The notes under the pieces were generated by a model. That model searched no databases. It saw only the letters and a list, made by a program, of their open reading frames with translations, and had not been told where the DNA came from. A stretch of 64,000 nucleotides of DNA from Azospirillum sp. B21 (GTDB lineage Bacteria > Pseudomonadota > Alphaproteobacteria > Azospirillales > Azospirillaceae): positions 45,021 to 109,020 of the forward strand of contig NZ_VTTO01000020.1 of assembly GCF_008364825.1 (NCBI RefSeq). The letters are read 5' to 3'. Positions 35,197 through 42,361 of this stretch are shown one piece after another. A program made the translations under genes and the position numbers. Numbering within the stretch: the stretch's first letter is position 1; each line of letters opens with the position of its first letter.

Positions 35197-35232
35197 TGAC
35201 ACTAAATTAGAAATTACTAATTTTATGGTCAA
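35196..35232. promoter_or_regulatory. Overlapping divergent promoters with a shared palindromic operator
   Basis: AAATTAG (35204-35210), 6 bases, CTAATTT (35217-35223) is a perfect inverted repeat. On the plus strand TTGACA (35196) and TAATTT (35218) are 16 bases apart and face the rhodanese gene. On the minus strand TTGACC (35232) and TAATTT (35209) are 17 bases apart and face the repressor gene. Each arm supplies one -10 element, so one bound repressor would shut both. Confidence 0.7.
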
Positions 35233-35290
35233 GGGTTTTCCTGGCGTCCGCCCGGCCCGACCGACCATCCCTATTCAAGGCATCCCGACC

Positions 35291-35674
35291 ATGTCCCTTT
35301 GCACGCTGTTCCGCCGCCTGATCCCCGCCGCCCCGTCGACCGACCGGGGCGGCGCCGCTCCCATCCGCCAGATCGACGCGGCGACCGTCATCGGGTGGCA
35401 GGCCAACGGCGAAGCGGTGATCGTCGATGTCCGCGAAGCCCATGAACATGCCGCCGGCCATATTCCCAGCGCCATCCTGAACCCGCTGTCCTCTTTCGAC
35501 CCGTCGCGGGTACCGACCGACCCGGCCAAGCATCTGGTTTTCCATTGCCAGGGCGGCATGCGCTGCGGCCCCGCCGCCGAGCGCATGGTGGCCGCCGGCC
35601 ACACCGGCACCATCAACCGCCTGCGCGGCGGCTTTGCCGCCTGGGTCAATGCCGGCGGTTCCGTGGAACGGTGA
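35291..35674 (+). CDS. Rhodanese-domain sulfurtransferase
   Basis: A 127-aa single-domain rhodanese. The fold markers are ATVIGWQANGEAVIVDVREAHEHAAGHIPSA (read in parts) and the active loop HCQGGMRCGP, with the catalytic cysteine in CQGGMR. It transfers sulfane sulfur from persulfide donors. It is divergent from the SqrR/BigR-type repressor, so induction by sulfide or persulfide is expected. The N-terminal 20 residues (SLCTLFRRLIPAAPS) are outside the domain. Confidence 0.9.
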   Translation: MSLCTLFRRLIPAAPSTDRGGAAPIRQIDAATVIGWQANGEAVIVDVREAHEHAAGHIPSAILNPLSSFDPSRVPTDPAKHLVFHCQGGMRCGPAAERMVAAGHTGTINRLRGGFAAWVNAGGSVER

Positions 35675-35722
35675 GTGTCAGTATGGACGAAGGCCGGACT
35701 GAAGGAGTTACTGTGAAGAAGT

Positions 35723-35807
35723 TGGTGCGGGCGGCGGGACTCGAACCCGCATACCTAAGGGTGAGGGATTTTAAGTCCCTTGCGTCTACCGGTTTCGCCA
35801 CGCCCGC
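35723..35807 (-). tRNA. tRNA-Leu (anticodon TAA)
   Basis: An 85-base gene on the minus strand with acceptor GCGGGCG/CGCCCGC, discriminator A and encoded CCA. The anticodon stem AGGGA/TCCCT has loop CTTAAAA, giving UAA (reads UUA). UUA is rare in a genome of this base composition. Confidence 0.96.
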
Positions 35808-35899
35808 GCCCCGGACTCCGCCTTCATAGGCCGGTCAGGCGACCGGATCATGACGGCAAAGCTCATGTCGACGGAGCGGCGCCGCTCTGCCCGTGCAGA

Positions 35900-35919
35900 T
35901 TGCATACTATGTTATGCAA
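35900..35919. promoter_or_regulatory. Perfect palindrome TTGCATA-N6-TATGCAA
   Basis: Two perfect 7-base arms lie in a locally AT-rich patch 140 bases upstream of the small gene at 36062. It looks like a dimeric regulator site; no adjacent gene encodes an obvious regulator. Confidence 0.4.
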
Positions 35920-36061
35920 CGCACCGTTCCGTGGTCATGACTTAGACAATCGCGGGGCTGCGGGTCAAGGGGCCTTCGCAAAACCGCAGGCATTCCCATA
36001 TCGAAGGAAGCGCAACTGCGGGACAGGCCCTGGATAGGGTCGGGGAAAGGGAGGACGCGGC

Positions 36062-36241
36062 GTGAGCGAGACGAACTGGCTGTCGCTGGTGGCGCTTCTG
36101 ATGGTGGCCGTTCTGGTGGTGCCTGCGGCCCTTCGCCGGAACCGCGGGGTCGTGCTGCGCAATGCAGCACTCTGGCTGGCGGCGATCGTGGCGCTCGTGT
36201 GGATTTATGACCGCTTCGGGCCGTTCGGCGCCAACTTCTGA
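36062..36241 (+). CDS. Small two-helix membrane protein, 59 aa
   Basis: GTG-start ORF with GGGAGG 8 bases upstream. Two hydrophobic helices (WLSLVALLMVAVLVVPAAL and LWLAAIVALVWIYD) flank a basic turn (RRNRGVVLRN). The pattern recalls the membrane N-terminus of the TIGR02281 retropepsin-like aspartic proteases, but the protease part is absent and the frame ends at a clean stop. It could be a small independent protein or the remnant of such a gene. Confidence 0.6.
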   Translation: MSETNWLSLVALLMVAVLVVPAALRRNRGVVLRNAALWLAAIVALVWIYDRFGPFGANF

Positions 36242-36287
36242 GCGCAGCCGTTCCGAACGGCCAGTCTGCAAAATGCTCCGGAGAGCT

Positions 36288-36533
36288 TCAGGGACGGGTG
36301 TCCTCGTTCATCGTCATGATGCCGATTCCCATCGACACGCTGCCGAAGGTCAGCATCAGGCCGGCATAGAGCATGACGGTCGCGGTGATCCCGTATTCGC
36401 TGCTGCCGATCAGCGTCGCCAGCTTGGCGACATCGAACCACAAAAGACCGCTCGCCAATACCACCGCACCGGCGACGCCTGCGGCCAGATGGCGCAGAAG
36501 GAACAGCAACGCCGCTTTCTCAAAGCTCTTCAT
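36288..36533 (-). CDS. Small membrane protein, 81 aa
   Basis: Two hydrophobic segments (LAAGVAGAVVLASGLLWFD and TATVMLYAGLMLTFGSVSMGIGI) after a short charged start MKSFEKAALLFLLRH. ATG 36533 has GGGAGG 7 bases upstream, a strong site. Convergent with the 59-aa gene. Not recognised. Confidence 0.65.
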   Translation of the reverse strand: MKSFEKAALLFLLRHLAAGVAGAVVLASGLLWFDVAKLATLIGSSEYGITATVMLYAGLMLTFGSVSMGIGIMTMNEDTRP

Positions 36534-36640
36534 GGCGGAGCCTCCCGGCAGACACAGGGCTGAATGGTAAGAGGCTAATGTAGGACCGAATCGGTCCGGG
36601 ACAATCGATCCGCCGACATAGCTCCTGTCATAGCGGCGCA

Positions 36641-37426
36641 TTACCCTTTTGTACCAACGGTGATGGTCGGCGTGCCGCCCAGTCGGCTGATGATGGCCGC
36701 CAGTTCATCGGCCGCCGCCGCCACCTCCACCTCGTCGGTGCCGCGCAGAACCAGGCTGACGCCGAAGAAGCCGTTGCGGAAGTAAGGATAGCTGCCGATC
36801 TCGAGATTCGGATGGCGATCCTGCAGGGCCGACAGATCGGCGGCGATCACCCCCTCCCCCAACTCGCAGGCCACCGTGCGGGCATGCAGCGCCGGGCCAC
36901 CGGCCAGCCGCGGCAGAATGCCGTCCAGCATCGCCCGCATGATGTTTGGCACGCCGGCCATGACGAAGACGTTGCCGATCTGGAAGCCCGGCGCCTGGCT
37001 GATCGGGTTGTCGATCAGGATGCCGCCGGCCGGGACATTGGCCATGCGCAGCCGCGCCTCGTTCAGCTGGCCGGCGGCGTAATGGCGCTCCAGCCGGCCA
37101 ACGGCTTCCGGGTTGCGCTCCAGCGCCACGCCGAAAGCCTTGGCGACGCAGGCGGCGGTGATGTCGTCGTGGGTCGGACCGATGCCGCCGGTGGTGAAGA
37201 CATAGGTGTAGCGGGCGCGCAGGGCGTTGACCGCAGCGACGACCTCCTCCTCCACATCCGGCACCACGCGGGCCTCGCGCAGCCGCACGCCGATCTCCGT
37301 CAGCTTCTCTGCGATGTGGCCGAGGTTGGCGTCCTTGGTGCGGCCCGACAGGATCTCGTTGCCGATCACCAGGACGGCGGCAGTGGGATTTGCGGCGGTC
37401 GGGGTGGCGGCGGTTTCGGACGTCAT
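36641..37426 (-). CDS. CinA N-terminal-type molybdopterin-binding protein
   Basis: A 261-aa protein with the MoCF/CinA_N domain: AAVLVIGNEILSGRTKDAN, then YVFTTGGIGPTHDDITAACVAKAFG, and MANVPAGGILIDNP. The C-terminal nicotinamide-nucleotide amidase domain of full CinA is missing, as in many stand-alone relatives. ATG 37426 is chosen just before the domain. Divergent from sfsA. Confidence 0.88.
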   Translation of the reverse strand: MTSETAATPTAANPTAAVLVIGNEILSGRTKDANLGHIAEKLTEIGVRLREARVVPDVEEEVVAAVNALRARYTYVFTTGGIGPTHDDITAACVAKAFGVALERNPEAVGRLERHYAAGQLNEARLRMANVPAGGILIDNPISQAPGFQIGNVFVMAGVPNIMRAMLDGILPRLAGGPALHARTVACELGEGVIAADLSALQDRHPNLEIGSYPYFRNGFFGVSLVLRGTDEVEVAAAADELAAIISRLGGTPTITVGTKG

Positions 37427-37492
37427 GGCGGTGGGGGTCTCCGTGGAACGCTCTTGTCGAGCGGGAAGGCCAAGGGTAGCGTCGCCGCCAAG

Positions 37493-38251
37493 ATGCGCTT
37501 TCCCACCCCCCTTCTTCAAGGCCGCCTGATCCGCCGCTACAAGCGGTTTCTTGCCGATGTCCGGTTGGACGGGGCCGACGCCCTGCTGGACGGGGTGGAG
37601 GTGACGGCGCATGTCCCCAACTCAGGCAGCATGATCGGGCTGGACTTTCCCGGTTCCGCCGTCTGGCTGTCACGCTCCGACAACCCAAAACGCAAGCTGG
37701 CCTACACGCTGGAGCTGGTGGAGGCCGCCGCCCCCTGGGGCGAGGGGTTGGTCGGCGTCAACACCGGCCATCCCAACGCGCTGGTCGCCGCCGCGATCGC
37801 CGCCGGCACCATCCCCGAGTTGGCCGGCTACGACCGGCTGCGGCGCGAAGTGAAATACGGCCGCAACAGCCGAATCGACGTGCTGCTGGAGGACGACTCA
37901 ACCAAGCCCGGCGCCCGGCCGCCGACTTATGTCGAGGTCAAGAACGTCCATCTGCGCCGCCCCGACGGCCCCCATGGTGACGCCGCCGAGTTCCCGGACT
38001 GCGTCACCGCCCGCGGCGCCAAGCATCTTGAGGAGATGGCGGCGATGGTGGCCCAGGGCTGCAGGGCGGTCATGCTCTACCTTGTCCAGCGCGGCGACTG
38101 CACCCATTTCCGCACGGCGGCCGATCTCGATCCGACTTATCATGACGGCCTGCGCCGCGCGCTGGATTCGGGGGTGGAGGCGCTGTGTTGGTCTTGCGCG
38201 ATCACGCCCGAATCGATTGAATTGGACCGGCCGCTGCCGATCCGGCTTTAG
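37493..38251 (+). CDS. sfsA: SfsA-family protein
   Basis: A 252-aa protein of the sugar fermentation stimulation family. It starts RFPTPLLQGRLIRRYKRFLADV and contains AHVPNSGSMIGL, the PD-(D/E)XK-like IDVLLEDD and YVEVKNVHL, and TARGAKHLEEM. Biochemical role not settled; nucleic acid binding is reported for the family. Its stop touches the map start region, so they are probably cotranscribed. Confidence 0.93.
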   Translation: MRFPTPLLQGRLIRRYKRFLADVRLDGADALLDGVEVTAHVPNSGSMIGLDFPGSAVWLSRSDNPKRKLAYTLELVEAAAPWGEGLVGVNTGHPNALVAAAIAAGTIPELAGYDRLRREVKYGRNSRIDVLLEDDSTKPGARPPTYVEVKNVHLRRPDGPHGDAAEFPDCVTARGAKHLEEMAAMVAQGCRAVMLYLVQRGDCTHFRTAADLDPTYHDGLRRALDSGVEALCWSCAITPESIELDRPLPIRL

Positions 38252-39117
38252 TGCCGCGGCGGGTTTCGGCATCGGGCTTTCGGTTACTTGGCATAGGGGC
38301 TTTCGTCTTGGAACAGGATCACGTCGAATCCAACCGCGTCCGTCTTCATGGTCCGGAGGGATTCGAAGGCATGCGCAAGGCCGGCCGGCTGGCCGCGCTG
38401 GCTCTGGACTACATCGTCCCCTATGTGCAGCCGGGCGTCACCACCGGCGAGCTCGACCGCCTGCTGGAGCAGTTCATCCGCGACCATGGCGGCATCCCCG
38501 CCCCGCTGGGCTATCGCGGTTTCCCGCGCGCCAACTGCATCTCGGTCAACCATGTCGTCTGCCACGGCATCCCCGGCGACAAGCGGCTGGTCGACGGCGA
38601 CATCCTGAACATCGACGTCACGCCGATCGTCGACGGCTGGTACGGCGACAGCAGCCGCATGTATCTGTGCGGCGATGTCGGCGTGAAGGCGCGCAAGCTG
38701 GTCGACGTCACCTATGACGCGCTGATGATCGGCATCGCCGCGGTGAAGCCGGGCGCCACGCTGGGCGACATCGGCCACGCCATCCAGACCTTCGCCGAGT
38801 CCCACCGCTTCTCGGTGGTGCGCGATTTCTGCGGCCACGGCGTCGGCCGCGTCTTCCACGAGCCGCCGTCGGTCCTGCATTACGGCAAGCCGGGCGAGGG
38901 GCTGGTGTTGAAGGAAGGCATGATCTTCACCATCGAGCCGATGATCAACACCGGCCGCCCCGACGTGAAGATCCTGGGCGACGGCTGGACCGCCGTGACC
39001 AAGGACAAGTCGCTGTCCGCCCAGTTCGAGCATTCCATCGGCGTCACCGCGGACGGGGCGGAGATCTTCACGCTCTCGCCGGCGGGGTACACGAAGCCGC
39101 CCTACGCGGTGGAGTGA
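38251..39117 (+). CDS. map: Type I methionine aminopeptidase
   Basis: Removes N-terminal methionine from new proteins. Metal ligands are in NIDVTP and GWYGDSS (aspartates), CGHGVGR (histidine), FTIEPM and FEHSIG (glutamates); HGIPGDK carries the catalytic histidine. The frame opens at GTG 38251 (288 aa); TTG 38308, with AGGGG 9 bases upstream, gives a more usual 269 aa and may be the true start. Confidence 0.94.
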   Translation: MPRRVSASGFRLLGIGAFVLEQDHVESNRVRLHGPEGFEGMRKAGRLAALALDYIVPYVQPGVTTGELDRLLEQFIRDHGGIPAPLGYRGFPRANCISVNHVVCHGIPGDKRLVDGDILNIDVTPIVDGWYGDSSRMYLCGDVGVKARKLVDVTYDALMIGIAAVKPGATLGDIGHAIQTFAESHRFSVVRDFCGHGVGRVFHEPPSVLHYGKPGEGLVLKEGMIFTIEPMINTGRPDVKILGDGWTAVTKDKSLSAQFEHSIGVTADGAEIFTLSPAGYTKPPYAVE

Positions 39118-39208
39118 GGTCGAGGGTATTGTGGGAGAGTGGCGGGCGCCGTGTCGGGGATGCGGCGCCCGTTTCACGTGTGCAGGCCGGAAAGCCGTGC
39201 CGGCGGTT

Positions 39209-40204
39209 TCAGTATCCCGCCATCATCGCCGGCAGCACTGCCACGCTGCTGGAGTTCCCAAGCAGGCCGAGTTCCGGTTCCTGGAAACGGGCTGCGGCCA
39301 GTACGCCCTGCGGATCGAACCACAGCGTGACCCCGGTCGCGGCCATGCCCTCCACAAGGATGCGGGGTCGGCCGAAGCGGTAAGCGATCTCCCGCGTGCG
39401 ATCGGGCCAAAACCGGTCGGATGAGCCGGGCCCCAGAACACGCAGCGTGCCCCCCACCGTGGATTGCCCGACCGTCAGCACGACCGCAGCACCAGCGGGA
39501 GCCGCCGCAACGGTCGGCACCGCCATGACCGGTGTACCTGCCGCCTTCGAAGGCACCGGTTTCGGCTTCCTTTGCGGAATTGGAGACGCGACTGCCAAAC
39601 GGGCGGGCGGATGCTTCGACCCGCTCCGTTCAGGCGACGATGCCGGCTGCGGCAATGGTGGTGGCAATGGCTGTGGCTGTGGCTGTGGCAATGCCGCCGG
39701 CACCGGGGATGGCGGAACCGAAGGCGACTCTGCCGGTAACCGCATCACCGTGGAGCCCGCATGCGTGACCGATGCTTCGGGCGGATTCGGAATGTCGGTC
39801 ATCAGGACGTCCGCCGCGACGCCATGCGCAGCCACGTCGGACGACCGAGCCGGTGGCGCTCCATCCTTCTGGGCGACCGACAACCGGCTCCAAAGTCCAA
39901 CGGCGTCACCCAAAGCCATCTGATACGCCAATACCCCTGCCAGCCCGGCAACCGTCAGCCCGATCACGGCCAGCACCGCCAAGCGCCGTTTACCTCGGTA
40001 TGACCGCTCCTGTCCGTCAGCACCGGACAGCCCATCTTCGCCGGTACGGCGCTCCGGCAACGGATCGTCCACGGACGCCTCTCTGGTGACAGCAACTTCC
40101 ACCGGCTTCGGAGGGGTCCGGCCGCCCGGCGGGGCTGACGATTCTGTCTCCTTATCCGGAGTGTGCGCGGAGCCTCGGCGCTTTCTCCCGTTACCAGTCG
40201 CCAT
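39209..40204 (-). CDS. Bitopic proline-rich envelope protein (last gene of the repeat operon)
   Basis: A 331-aa protein. A hydrophilic cytoplasmic N-terminus (about 72 residues) is followed by one membrane helix (LAVLAVIGLTVAGLAGVLAY), a periplasmic stretch of about 150 residues rich in P, A, Q and S (PQPQPQPLPPPLPQP), and a compact C-terminal domain from about 245 (VGQSTVGGTLRVLG, then REIAYRFGRPRILVEG and GVTLWFDPQGVLAAARF). The C-terminal pattern is faintly like BamE/SmpA. The proline-rich region may span part of the periplasm. It is 6 bases from the preceding lipoprotein gene. Confidence 0.75.
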   Translation of the reverse strand: MATGNGRKRRGSAHTPDKETESSAPPGGRTPPKPVEVAVTREASVDDPLPERRTGEDGLSGADGQERSYRGKRRLAVLAVIGLTVAGLAGVLAYQMALGDAVGLWSRLSVAQKDGAPPARSSDVAAHGVAADVLMTDIPNPPEASVTHAGSTVMRLPAESPSVPPSPVPAALPQPQPQPLPPPLPQPASSPERSGSKHPPARLAVASPIPQRKPKPVPSKAAGTPVMAVPTVAAAPAGAAVVLTVGQSTVGGTLRVLGPGSSDRFWPDRTREIAYRFGRPRILVEGMAATGVTLWFDPQGVLAAARFQEPELGLLGNSSSVAVLPAMMAGY

Positions 40205-40210
40205 GCCGTC

Positions 40211-40711
40211 TCAGCCCTCCGCCTGCCGCGTGGAATGCGAAGCGTCGGCGACCGGGCGGACACGCCCCTGCCGGTCGATCAGCCGGGGCAGGATGGTGAC
40301 CTTGTGAACGGGAAAATCGGTGAAGCTCGGATAATAACGGTCGGTCCGAAAGGCCATGCGCTCGACCAGATTTTTCTGGTTGAAGAAGAAATGAATGGTG
40401 TCGACCATCTCAACTCGCGTCGTTCCGTCCTTCAGCCGGGATTCGGCCTGCACGGCGCGGAACGGATAGCTGTAGGTCACCTCGGTCAGGTTGCTGTAAC
40501 GGTCGAACCGAGGCCCTGCCTGCGGAACTCCCAACATGCCCAGCACGTCGCTTTTGTTGGCTCCGATGGCGAAGACATAGGACGGCTCGATAACGCCCGC
40601 GGGTGACGGTTCGCGGGTGGCAGTGCAGGCGGCGGTGACTAGCACCGCCGCCAGAACCACCGCTTTGCCCACCGCCTGCAAACCGGTACGGAGATCTGCG
40701 TTTCCGAACAT
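40211..40711 (-). CDS. Lipoprotein with BamE/SmpA-like domain
   Basis: A 166-aa protein. The lipobox is VTAAC, with lipidated C29, after a hydrophobic core. The mature domain has the SmpA/OmlA pattern: GANKSDVLGMLGVPQAG, then TEVTYSYPF and TIHFFFNQKNLVERMAF. BamE-type domains assist outer-membrane assembly; this is probably a paralogue, not the housekeeping BamE. It is in a tight minus-strand operon with the repeat proteins upstream and the bitopic protein downstream. Confidence 0.75.
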   Translation of the reverse strand: MFGNADLRTGLQAVGKAVVLAAVLVTAACTATREPSPAGVIEPSYVFAIGANKSDVLGMLGVPQAGPRFDRYSNLTEVTYSYPFRAVQAESRLKDGTTRVEMVDTIHFFFNQKNLVERMAFRTDRYYPSFTDFPVHKVTILPRLIDRQGRVRPVADASHSTRQAEG

Positions 40712-40732
40712 TGGCAGCTGGGAGATTCCGGC

Positions 40733-41104
40733 TTACGGAACCGGCAGGGCGACCAGAGTGCCGGGCACCAGCCGCTCCTGCGGATCGAGCAACGGGTTCA
40801 GGCGGACCAAATCCGCCAGGGAAACGCCGACCTTCCGGGCGACCGTTTCAAGCCGTCCACCCTGCTTCACCTGGTAGAACCCACGGACCGACGGGCTGGT
40901 CGCGTAAGCCACCGGCCCCGCCACCACCGGAGCAGCCATCACCGGGGCAACGACGGGCGCAGCCACCACCGGAGCGGCCATAAGCACCCCCATCATCGGT
41001 CCCGCAACGACGGGAGTGCCGTAATAGGTCACCTGCGCCTGGGCCGGCCAAGCGGCAGCAATGGCGAACAGGGTTGCGGCGGTGCATATGGGCAAGCGCA
41101 TCAC
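40733..41104 (-). CDS. Secreted protein: signal peptide, APVV repeats, LysM domain
   Basis: A 123-aa protein. The signal peptide ends near AQA-QVTYYGTPVV. A repeat block (MAAPVVAAPVVAPVMAAPVV) fills residues about 35-65. A C-terminal LysM domain follows (FYQVKQGGRLETVARKVGVS, then LVRLNPLLDPQERLVPGTLV), which should bind peptidoglycan. ATG 41101 is an alternative start. The YYGTPVV start of the mature chain is shared with the upstream gene, so they are related. Confidence 0.8.
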   Translation of the reverse strand: MMRLPICTAATLFAIAAAWPAQAQVTYYGTPVVAGPMMGVLMAAPVVAAPVVAPVMAAPVVAGPVAYATSPSVRGFYQVKQGGRLETVARKVGVSLADLVRLNPLLDPQERLVPGTLVALPVP

Positions 41105-41122
41105 GAGCCTCCCTTATCCTGC

Positions 41123-41473
41123 CTAACGGACACGGTAAACCGGCGCCGCATAGGTCGGAACCATGTAGGTAGGCATCGCGACCACCGGAGCAGCGACGAC
41201 AGGCGCTGCAACGACCGGCGCCGCCACCACGGGGGCGGCCACCACGGGAGAAGCAACCACCGTCGGCGCGACCATGGGCGTGCTGACCACCGGAGCAGCA
41301 ACGATCGGGGATGCGATCATCGCGGTCGGCGCGACGACGAAGGTCGTCACTGTGGGAGCGGTAACGACCGAAGTCGTCGCAACCACCGGCGTTCCGTAAT
41401 AGACGACCTGAGCCTGTGCCGCACCGGCCATGCCGGCGACCAGCAATGTTGCGCAAGCGAGCGCTTTCATCAT
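41123..41473 (-). CDS. Secreted AAPVV pentapeptide-repeat protein
   Basis: A 116-aa protein. A signal peptide (ALACATLLVAGMAGAAQA) precedes QVVYYGTPVV. The rest is low complexity, built on a five-residue period: ASPVV followed by four AAPVV units, then AMPTY and a tyrosine-rich end, APVYRVR. There are no cysteines and almost no charge. No known fold. It shares its start with the LysM protein and its VY(R/Y)VR end with the next gene upstream. Confidence 0.75.
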   Translation of the reverse strand: MMKALACATLLVAGMAGAAQAQVVYYGTPVVATTSVVTAPTVTTFVVAPTAMIASPIVAAPVVSTPMVAPTVVASPVVAAPVVAAPVVAAPVVAAPVVAMPTYMVPTYAAPVYRVR

Positions 41474-41502
41474 CTCAGCCTCCTATCTGCAGCCGCGGAC
41501 GT

Positions 41503-41925
41503 TCAGCGCACGTAATAGACCGGCGAACCGGCGACCGGCGCGCTCACCACGGGGGCGGCCATCATCGGAGTGGAAACCACCGAAGTCGCCATGACGGGCG
41601 CCGAAATCACCGGAGCGGAGACGACGGGGGCCGCCATCACCGGCGCGGCCATCACCGGCGTGGCCATCACAGGAGCAGCCATCACAGGAGCGGACACGAC
41701 CGGGGTAGATACAACCGGTGCCGCCAAGACCGGGCTTGCGACCATCGGAGCCGAGACGACCGGTGTCGCCATCACCGGCGTGGAAACCACCTGAGCGGAC
41801 ATAACCTGGGTAGCAACCACCGGAGTGGCAGTAACGGCAACGCCGGCAACGGTCGAACCGTTCGTGGTCGTACAACCCGCCAGACCAGCGGCCAGGAAAA
41901 GAGCGACAATGACTGGCGTGCGCAT
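41503..41925 (-). CDS. Lipoprotein made of 21 pentapeptide repeats
   Basis: A 140-aa protein. Lipobox LAGC with C18; mature TTTNGSTVAG. From about residue 33 almost the whole chain is 21 consecutive units of (A/S)(A/T/S/Q)(P)(V/M)(V/M/L/I), for example STPVV, SAPVM, AAPVM, ending SPVYYVR. The reading frame stays open throughout and the period is exact, so the repeat is real and selected. First gene of a five-gene operon with gaps of 29, 18, 21 and 6 bases. Function unknown. Confidence 0.78.
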   Translation of the reverse strand: MRTPVIVALFLAAGLAGCTTTNGSTVAGVAVTATPVVATQVMSAQVVSTPVMATPVVSAPMVASPVLAAPVVSTPVVSAPVMAAPVMATPVMAAPVMAAPVVSAPVISAPVMATSVVSTPMMAAPVVSAPVAGSPVYYVR

Positions 41926-42361
41926 TGGTTAATCCTTCGTTAGCCGTTTATTGCAGGCTGCCCCCTTCGGGCCACCACTTATGGATAGAATAATCCACGA
42001 TTGCTGGTTTTGTGGGAAGGCTTTTAAACACTCTAAAATCATCAGAAGCAATTACAGAGCGGACATATAAAATTATCGGCAAATTGGTTGGATCGATTGC
42101 GGATTGTTGCCCGCCATAGGCTTTACCCCGATCGCCTTGCGCTTGCCGCCTTGCAGAAAATGCCCACCGAACCAATTACGGATGGCTGGGAATAAATGTC
42201 CTGGCTCCCGGCAAAAAATGCCGGCGCTATTCATTGTCCAAGAGCACGGCGTTATCGGAAGAGGCAACTCCTCACTGGCATCCTTGAGATTTCTCTTTGT
42301 CCGGTCAACTGCCGTCAGTTGGCATCGTTTTTGTTTGGCTGCTTCCGAGGAGGTACTCGCT
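41926..42361. other. Long AT-rich intergenic region between the repeat operon and the protease
   Basis: 436 bases without a convincing gene. 41940-42240 is clearly richer in A and T than the rest of the window. It separates divergent genes and so should hold both promoters; no clear -35/-10 pair stands out. A 75-codon minus frame (41948-42175) lacks a ribosome binding site and is probably chance. Confidence 0.5.

Noticed and set aside
36641..37426. Full CinA or MoeA assignment
   Set aside because: Only the N-terminal MoCF-type domain is present; the amidase domain of CinA and the extra domains of MoeA are missing.
41503..41925. The low-complexity repeat region as a CRISPR or VNTR array without coding role
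   Set aside because: There are no conserved spacers, the units are exactly five codons, the frame is open from a lipoprotein signal to a clean stop, and it sits in an operon.
41980..42069. A 29-codon plus-strand frame containing CWFCGKAFKHSK, like half a C2H2 zinc finger
   Set aside because: Too short, lacks the second histidine pair in register, and has no ribosome site.
41948..42175. A 75-codon minus-strand frame in the AT-rich gap
   Set aside because: No ribosome binding site and no similarity I can name; open frames of this size occur by chance.
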